Source: JBECKX01 sp964468475 (GTDB lineage: Bacteria; Zixibacteria; MSB-5A5; CAIYYT01). From it: 64,000 bases of DNA. Location: contig CAYXUL010000008.1 of assembly GCA_964468475.1 (NCBI GenBank), positions 1 to 64,000 of the forward strand, in the 5' to 3' direction. A program made the position numbers and the translations under genes. This document shows, piece by piece, positions 59,362-64,000 of the stretch; the stretch's first letter is position 1, and each line of letters opens with the position of its first letter. The notes under the pieces were generated by a model. The model was given only the letters and a program-made list of their open reading frames with translations, had not been told where the DNA came from and did not search any database.

Positions 59362-59930
59362 TCCTCTTTATCGACAACTACGATTCCTTCACCTACAATC
59401 TGGTGCAATACATCGGTACCCGCACTCGCGAACTTATGATCGCACGCCCGGATGACATCACGATTGAGCAAATCGAAGAGATGCACCCCGATCGCGTCAT
59501 CATCTCACCCGGCCCCGGGCATCCGCGAGACGCCAAACTCTCGATTGATGTGATCAGGAAATTTCATGAGACTACGCCAATTCTCGGCGTTTGCCTTGGG
59601 CATCAATGCATTGCGCAGGCATTTGGCGGCGAAGTTCGGGCGGCAGAGCATCTCGTGCATGGTAAAGTCTCGGACATTTACCACCGCAGCAAAGGCATCC
59701 TCAGCGGCTTACCTAATCCGTTTTCGGCAACGCGGTATCACTCTCTGGTGGTTTCCGAGGAAAACCTGCCGCCTGAATTAGAGGTTGTCGCCTACACCTC
59801 CGATGGCGAATTAATGGGTTTGATTCATAGATCAGCTCCCCTCTTCGGAGTGCAATTCCACCCCGAGTCTATTCTCACCAAAGACGGTATGACGATTATC
59901 AACAACTTCCTGGACGTGAAAGTATGGTAG
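59358..59930 (+). CDS. trpG: Anthranilate synthase component II (glutamine amidotransferase)
   Basis: 190 residues, not fused to trpD. The opening ILFIDNYDSFTYNLVQY and nucleophile Cys79 in GVCLGHQCIAQAFGG are diagnostic; His and Glu of the triad are in GVQFHPESILT. PabA cannot be distinguished by sequence alone, so it may also serve folate synthesis. Seven bases overlap trpD. Confidence 0.96.
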   Translation: MILFIDNYDSFTYNLVQYIGTRTRELMIARPDDITIEQIEEMHPDRVIISPGPGHPRDAKLSIDVIRKFHETTPILGVCLGHQCIAQAFGGEVRAAEHLVHGKVSDIYHRSKGILSGLPNPFSATRYHSLVVSEENLPPELEVVAYTSDGELMGLIHRSAPLFGVQFHPESILTKDGMTIINNFLDVKVW

Positions 59931-60940
59931 CGGATGTACTGAAAAAACTCTCGGAGCGGCAATCACTGACCAAAGAAGAAACTGCCAATTTCATTGACCA
60001 GGTCGCAGCCGACCAAGTCACCGACTCGCAAATCGGCGCGTTTCTCATGGGTCTGGCCATAAAAGGCGAAACTACCGCTGAGGTCGCGGGCTGTGTCGAA
60101 TCATTGAGGCGGCATGTTACTCCGGTTCCTCACAACCTTGAAGTGGTCTATGACTGCTGCGGCACCGGCGGTGACGGCAAAAGCACATTCAACCTCTCGA
60201 CCGCGGCATCCCTGGTAACCGCAGCCTGCGGATTACCCACTGCCAAGCATGGTAATCGCGCCGTGAGTTCCAATTGTGGGTCGGCAGACTTGCTTGAATG
60301 TGCGGGCATGAATCTCGCGCTTTCGCCGAACAGCTCTGCCCGAATGCTCACTGAGATCGGCTTCTGCTTCCTATTCGCTCCCGGCTATCATCCTGCTACC
60401 AAGCGAGTTGCGCAGGTCAGACGGCAGCTTGGAATGCGGACGGTGTTCAACCTGATTGGTCCGCTGCTCAATCCGGCTCTGGCGACAGCCCAATTGGTTG
60501 GCACACCAAGTCTCAGCGTGGCTCAACTTCTGGCATCCGTGGGAGAACACGTTGACGGCCTCAACGTGACCACCGTTTTCAATTCACTTGGCTATGATGA
60601 GCTGCTTCCCTGCGGAACTAACCACACTTTCAGCTTTGACGGCAAAGGTATTCTTCAGGATACGATTTACCTGCCATCTCAACTCAGAAACGGTTTTCAG
60701 CCGGAGCAGATCATCGGCGGCGACAAAAGTCAAAACTACGACATTCTCGTATCAGTACTGGAAGGTAGAGATTCGGGATACCTGCAAGCCACGGCGCTTA
60801 ACGCCGCAATGGGACTCGTAATCTCGAAGCTGGCGGCAAACCTTGAGGAAGGTTATCTTAATGCCGTAGATGCCTTGAAGCAAGGTCGAGTTAAGACGTT
60901 GCTGCGTGATGTGGTTGAGTATTCGCAGGAGGCGAAGTAA
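59924..60940 (+). CDS. trpD: Anthranilate phosphoribosyltransferase
   Basis: 338 residues. It joins anthranilate and PRPP. Motifs: CGTGGDGKSTFNLSTAASLV for PRPP, KHGNRAVSSNCGSADLLE, FAPGYHPATKRVAQVRRQLG and FNLIGPLLNP. The gene is complete and overlaps trpG by seven bases and trpC by one. Confidence 0.97.
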   Translation: MVADVLKKLSERQSLTKEETANFIDQVAADQVTDSQIGAFLMGLAIKGETTAEVAGCVESLRRHVTPVPHNLEVVYDCCGTGGDGKSTFNLSTAASLVTAACGLPTAKHGNRAVSSNCGSADLLECAGMNLALSPNSSARMLTEIGFCFLFAPGYHPATKRVAQVRRQLGMRTVFNLIGPLLNPALATAQLVGTPSLSVAQLLASVGEHVDGLNVTTVFNSLGYDELLPCGTNHTFSFDGKGILQDTIYLPSQLRNGFQPEQIIGGDKSQNYDILVSVLEGRDSGYLQATALNAAMGLVISKLAANLEEGYLNAVDALKQGRVKTLLRDVVEYSQEAK

Positions 60941-61707
60941 TGCTGAACGAGATAGTCGAGCGTTGCCGTGCCGAGATTGCACAAAAAAATCGCGAGGCGT
61001 GGGAAGCTGAAATTTCCCAACGGCTCCAACAAGTGGGTGAGATCCCCTGTTTTCGCAAAGCAATCGATACGGCGTCCGAATCATTTATTTTCGAAATCAA
61101 ACGTAAGGCGCCATCATTTCGTGGGGAGGAACTGCAGCTTGACGCGCTCGAAACCGCGCGCTTCTATCTGGAGCAGGGAGCAGCTGCCATCAGCGTGCTT
61201 ACCGAACCCAACTATTTTGGCGGCAGCCTCACCGACCTTGAGCAGGTTGCCAAGGCAGTTACGATTCCCGTGCTGCGCAAGGATTTCATCGTTGACAAGC
61301 TACAAATTGCTGAATCGAAGGCCTATGGTGCTTCGGCGGTACTCTTGATCGCGGATGTGCTCCGCGGGACAGAGCTGAACGAGTTTGTTCGTGAGGCTGA
61401 GAGGGTGGGCATTGAACCTCTGGTTGAGGTCCACTCCCGCGAGGACCTGGAAAGAGCGCTTGCCACTACTGCCAACGTCATAGGCGTGAACAACCGCAAT
61501 CTGCACTCGATGCAGATCGATATGCTGCTTGGGGAACGACTTTTGAATCAGGTCCCCACAACGCGCCTCAAAGTGGCGGAAAGTGGTTTCAAGACCAGGG
61601 TAGACATCACTCGTTTCCGCATGTTGGGTGCGGATGCCTTCCTTGTCGGAACGGCGGTTCTGAGAGCGGATCACCCGGAAGAGGTCATAAAGGAGCTGAT
61701 GGGCTGA
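60940..61707 (+). CDS. trpC: Indole-3-glycerol phosphate synthase
   Basis: 255 residues, single-function. The active-site blocks are all present: FEIKRKAPSF, SVLTEPNYFGGSLTDL, VLRKDFIVDKLQIAESKAYGA, LVEVHSREDLERA, IGVNNRNL and VAESGFK. It closes the indole ring from CdRP, the product of the TrpF step. One base overlaps trpD and one overlaps trpF. Confidence 0.96.
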   Translation: MLNEIVERCRAEIAQKNREAWEAEISQRLQQVGEIPCFRKAIDTASESFIFEIKRKAPSFRGEELQLDALETARFYLEQGAAAISVLTEPNYFGGSLTDLEQVAKAVTIPVLRKDFIVDKLQIAESKAYGASAVLLIADVLRGTELNEFVREAERVGIEPLVEVHSREDLERALATTANVIGVNNRNLHSMQIDMLLGERLLNQVPTTRLKVAESGFKTRVDITRFRMLGADAFLVGTAVLRADHPEEVIKELMG

Positions 61708-62303
61708 TGACCAGGATCAAGCTTTGCGGGATAACATCGGTTGAGGACGCCATTCTCGCGGTTGAAGCGGGTGCCGATTTCATCGGGCTGGTGCTTTCCA
61801 AATCGCCGCGACAGGTAAAGAACACGATGGTGGCCAAGATTACGGAGGAAGTTGCTGATCGCGTCCCGATTGTTGGCGTGTTCGCAAAATTCGATGATAT
61901 GAGCAGATTCCTCACCTCAGATGGAACCGAGCTTGACTACTACCAGGTCTATTTCAAGGTGCCTCAAGCAATCATGCGACCGCCGAAAATCGGCTGGATC
62001 AGAAGCTTCCTGATCAAAAGCAGTACCGAGGAAATGCCGTTCGTCCATCAGGATCACATTCTGCTCGACTTCAAGAACGTTGACTCCAGGAAGATGCGCG
62101 AGTTGCTCAAGCAGGATATGGAGTTTGTCAGAGAGAAGATCTTCGTCGCCGGCGGCCTGGATCCTCGCAACGTTGGTCGCCTGGTCAAGAAATATCAGCC
62201 CTACGCGGTTGATGTCGCCCGTGGCACTGAAAGCGAACCGGGTCATAAGGATCCCAGCCTGGTTCGCAAGTTTGTGGAAAGAGTAAATAATGCCTCAGCT
62301 TGA
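61707..62303 (+). CDS. trpF: Divergent phosphoribosylanthranilate isomerase
   Basis: 198 residues in the trpF position. The opening KLCGITSVEDAILAVEAGAD keeps the catalytic Cys7, and Asp121 in ILLDFKN is in the place of the general acid. Other family hallmarks are altered. The QLHG motif is replaced by YYQVYFK. The GGSGxxFDW-type phosphate loop after the Asp is absent. VDVSSGVE has become VDVARGTE, although GGLDPRNV and PGHKD are kept. It is probably a fast-evolving TrpF, but loss of activity with another isomerase taking over is possible. Its 3' end overlaps trpB by 14 bases. Confidence 0.8.
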   Translation: MTRIKLCGITSVEDAILAVEAGADFIGLVLSKSPRQVKNTMVAKITEEVADRVPIVGVFAKFDDMSRFLTSDGTELDYYQVYFKVPQAIMRPPKIGWIRSFLIKSSTEEMPFVHQDHILLDFKNVDSRKMRELLKQDMEFVREKIFVAGGLDPRNVGRLVKKYQPYAVDVARGTESEPGHKDPSLVRKFVERVNNASA

Positions 62304-63600
62304 AAAACGTGGTTATTACGGCGAATTCGGTGGACAATACGTCCCTGAAACCCTCGTGGCTGCACTCCACGAGCTGGAAACGCACTATGAGCGGCTCAAG
62401 AGCGATAGAGAATTTACTGCCGAGCTTGGTGGGCTCTTGCGAGATTTTGCCGGACGACCAACTGCGCTTTACTTCGCAGAAAATCTCACCCGTCTCTGGG
62501 GTGGAGCGAAGATATATCTTAAGCGTGAAGACTTGAATCACACCGGCGCCCACAAGATCAACAACTGCCTCGGTCAGGCTTTGTTAGCCCGTCACCTCGG
62601 TAAGAAACGTATTGTCGCCGAAACCGGCGCCGGTCAGCATGGCACCGCTACTGCGGCCGTCTGCGCACGATTGGGCCTTGAGTGTGTGGTCTACATGGGT
62701 ACTCATGATATGAAACGGCAACAGCCTAATGTCCAACGAATGAGACTTTTGGGAGCCGAAGTGCGTCCGGTCGTTGCCGGTCTGGGAACACTAAAGGAAG
62801 CCACCTCTGAGGCAATCCGTGACTGGGTGACGAATGTCCGCAACACGCATTACATCATTGGTTCCACCGTGGGTCCACATCCATACCCACGCATCGTCAA
62901 AGAATTTCAATCCATAATTGGTCGCGAGGCCAAGCAGCAGATTCTTGATCGCGAGGGCAAGCTTCCCGACGCCATCGTCGCCTGTGTCGGAGGCGGGTCA
63001 AACGCAATGGGTATCTTCGCAGAGTTTCTCGACGAGGAATCGGTCAAATTGATTGGCGTCGAATCAGCCGGTGAAGAACTCACTGCCGGCAAACATGCTG
63101 CACCATTGGCGCTGGGTTCACCCGGAGTCCTGCACGGTGCCAGGACCTACGTGCTGCAGGATGAAGATGGCCAGATCGAACTCACTACAACCCTAAGCGC
63201 AGGCCTCGATTACCCCGGTGTCGGCCCGGAGCATTCATTCCTCAAGCAAAGTGGCCGCGTGCAGTATGTTTCGGCTACCGACCGTGAAGCGGTGGACGCA
63301 TTCAAGCTGCTTTGCCGGGAGGAAGGAATCATCCCCGCCCTCGAATCGAGCTTTGCAGTGGCGCACGCCGCCAAGATTGCCGCGCAAATANNNNNNNNNN
63401 NNNNNNNNNNNNNNNNNNNNNNNNNNNNNNNNNNNNNNNNNNNNNNNNNNNNNNNNNNNNNNNNNNNNNNNNNNNNNNNNNNNNNNNNNNCCGCGCAAAT
63501 AGCCGCGCAAACAAAGGGCATAATCATTGTGAATCTGTCAGGACGTGGAGATAAGGACTTACAAAGTGTCAACGACTACGATGCCAACCACAACAACTAA
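62290..63600 (+). CDS. trpB: Tryptophan synthase beta chain (interrupted by an artefactual gap)
   Basis: It condenses indole with serine. The opening YGEFGGQYVPETLV, PLP Lys89 in HTGAHKINNCLGQA, ETGAGQHGTATA, GSTVGPHPYP, GGGSNAMG, PGVGPEHSFL and SGRGDKD all belong to TrpB1. 100 N at 63391-63490 interrupt it, but the 11 bases ending at 63390 (CCGCGCAAATA) are repeated from 63491. Merging them gives an uninterrupted frame of 399 residues, the normal length, reading KIAAQIAAQTKGIIIVNLS. The gene is therefore almost certainly intact. Confidence 0.95.
   Translation: MPQLEKRGYYGEFGGQYVPETLVAALHELETHYERLKSDREFTAELGGLLRDFAGRPTALYFAENLTRLWGGAKIYLKREDLNHTGAHKINNCLGQALLARHLGKKRIVAETGAGQHGTATAAVCARLGLECVVYMGTHDMKRQQPNVQRMRLLGAEVRPVVAGLGTLKEATSEAIRDWVTNVRNTHYIIGSTVGPHPYPRIVKEFQSIIGREAKQQILDREGKLPDAIVACVGGGSNAMGIFAEFLDEESVKLIGVESAGEELTAGKHAAPLALGSPGVLHGARTYVLQDEDGQIELTTTLSAGLDYPGVGPEHSFLKQSGRVQYVSATDREAVDAFKLLCREEGIIPALESSFAVAHAAKIAAQIXXXXXXXXXXXXXXXXXXXXXXXXXXXXXXXXXXAQIAAQTKGIIIVNLSGRGDKDLQSVNDYDANHNN
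63391..63490. other. Scaffold gap of 100 N with duplicated flanks, inside trpB
   Basis: Exactly 100 N. The 11-base overlap between flanks indicates a negative gap: contigs that overlap but were not merged, at a short near-repeat GCCGCGCAAA. Confidence 0.92.
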
Positions 63601-64000
63601 GCTCGACATCGCCTTTACGCATTGCCGCGAAGAAGGGCGTGCTGCCTTGATGCCGTTCCTGACCTGCGGCTACCCCTCAATGGCCCAGTTTGAGGAATTC
63701 GCGCGCGGAGTTATTGCTTCCGGCGCCGATGTCCTGGAAATCGGTTTCCCTCATTCCGATCCGCTGGCGGATGGTCCGGTCATTCAGCGGGCTTCTCATG
63801 TTTCACTGGAGCATGGTTTTAAGTTGACTGATGGATTCTCGTCACTTGCTGAACTCTCCAGGCTCGGTATACCTCTGGTCATCATGTGCTACAGCAATGT
63901 CATTCTCCGGTTTGGTGCGGAACGGTTTGTTTCACAAGCTGCGGAGAGTCAAGTCTCTGGCTTGATCGTGCCGGATATGATCATTGAAGAAAGTAAGGAG
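63581..64000 (+). CDS. trpA: Tryptophan synthase alpha chain (3' truncated by the window end)
   Basis: The first 140 residues are visible, starting at ATG 63581, 20 bases inside the end of trpB. MPFLTCGYPSM, the catalytic Glu53 in LEIGFP, Asp60 in HSDPLADGPVIQ and YSNVILRFG match TrpA. It splits indole-3-glycerol phosphate and passes indole to TrpB. The frame stays open to the last base, so trpEGDCFBA is complete apart from this cut. Confidence 0.95.
   Translation, partial: MPTTTTKLDIAFTHCREEGRAALMPFLTCGYPSMAQFEEFARGVIASGADVLEIGFPHSDPLADGPVIQRASHVSLEHGFKLTDGFSSLAELSRLGIPLVIMCYSNVILRFGAERFVSQAAESQVSGLIVPDMIIEESKE

Noticed and set aside
1..64000. CRISPR arrays, tRNA/rRNA genes, insertion sequences, prophage
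   Set aside because: No spaced direct repeats, no cloverleaf with CCA-type end, no transposase or integrase motifs were seen on either strand.

Overview
The window looks like a chromosomal contig from an uncultured bacterium of the FCB side of the tree. A Zixibacteria- or Latescibacteria-like lineage is my inference, not something the sequence proves. The reasons are three PorV-like outer-membrane proteins, three secreted proteins ending in FlgD-like C-terminal domains, a PurS/PurQ-type purine pathway, and a two-step PssA/Psd route to phosphatidylethanolamine. No rRNA, tRNA, CRISPR array, insertion sequence, integrase or phage gene was seen. Six runs of exactly 100 N mark scaffold joins of unknown length. 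At least two of them appear to be unmerged overlaps rather than real gaps.

Layout. 1-3.3 kb: the end of a secreted protein, a PorV-like protein and a large lipoprotein, closed by a strong terminator. 3.4-8.6 kb: a GT-C/TPR membrane protein (-) and, divergently, a secreted subtilase (+). 8.7-15.6 kb: a tightly overlapping housekeeping operon (ecfT-like, truA, transaldolase, purB, psd, pssA, purS, purQ, DUF4321-like, tatA, unknown). 15.6-15.9 kb: a repeat-like intergenic stretch with a gap. 15.9-20.5 kb (-): a phospho-signalling operon of two FHA proteins, a metallophosphoesterase and a CHASE2-Ser/Thr kinase. 20.6-25.4 kb: dusB, larB, larC, etfA and a gap-broken ppx/gppA. 25.6-30 kb: a secreted Asp-box protein followed by two PorV-like proteins. 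30-36.8 kb: an isocitrate-dehydrogenase-family gene, yihY and ligA (-), pyk, and a tandem SRPBCC protein. 36.8-50.6 kb (-): an exopolysaccharide locus with dTDP-rhamnose genes, an SLBB export protein, wecB, three glycosyltransferases, a two-domain oxidoreductase and an initiating sugar-phosphate transferase. 50.7-53.3 kb: a GDPD phosphodiesterase and a two-lobed aspartic protease with a PDZ domain. 53.4-57.5 kb: a truncated beta-barrel protein, gapA-pgk-tpiA and secG. 57.6-64 kb: a complete trp attenuator and trpEGDCFBA, with trpA cut by the window end.

How the parts work together. The two PorV-containing cassettes pair a secreted FlgD-tailed cargo with neighbouring PorV-like barrels, suggesting dedicated export or anchoring partners. 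The FHA/kinase operon looks like a GarA/OdhI-style switch: both FHA proteins carry the same candidate phospho-threonine at residue 108. The trp operon is controlled by a leader peptide dense in Phe, Tyr and Trp codons, with a clear choice between antiterminator and terminator. Several start codons lack a Shine-Dalgarno and sit where transcription should begin, so leaderless mRNAs may be common here.
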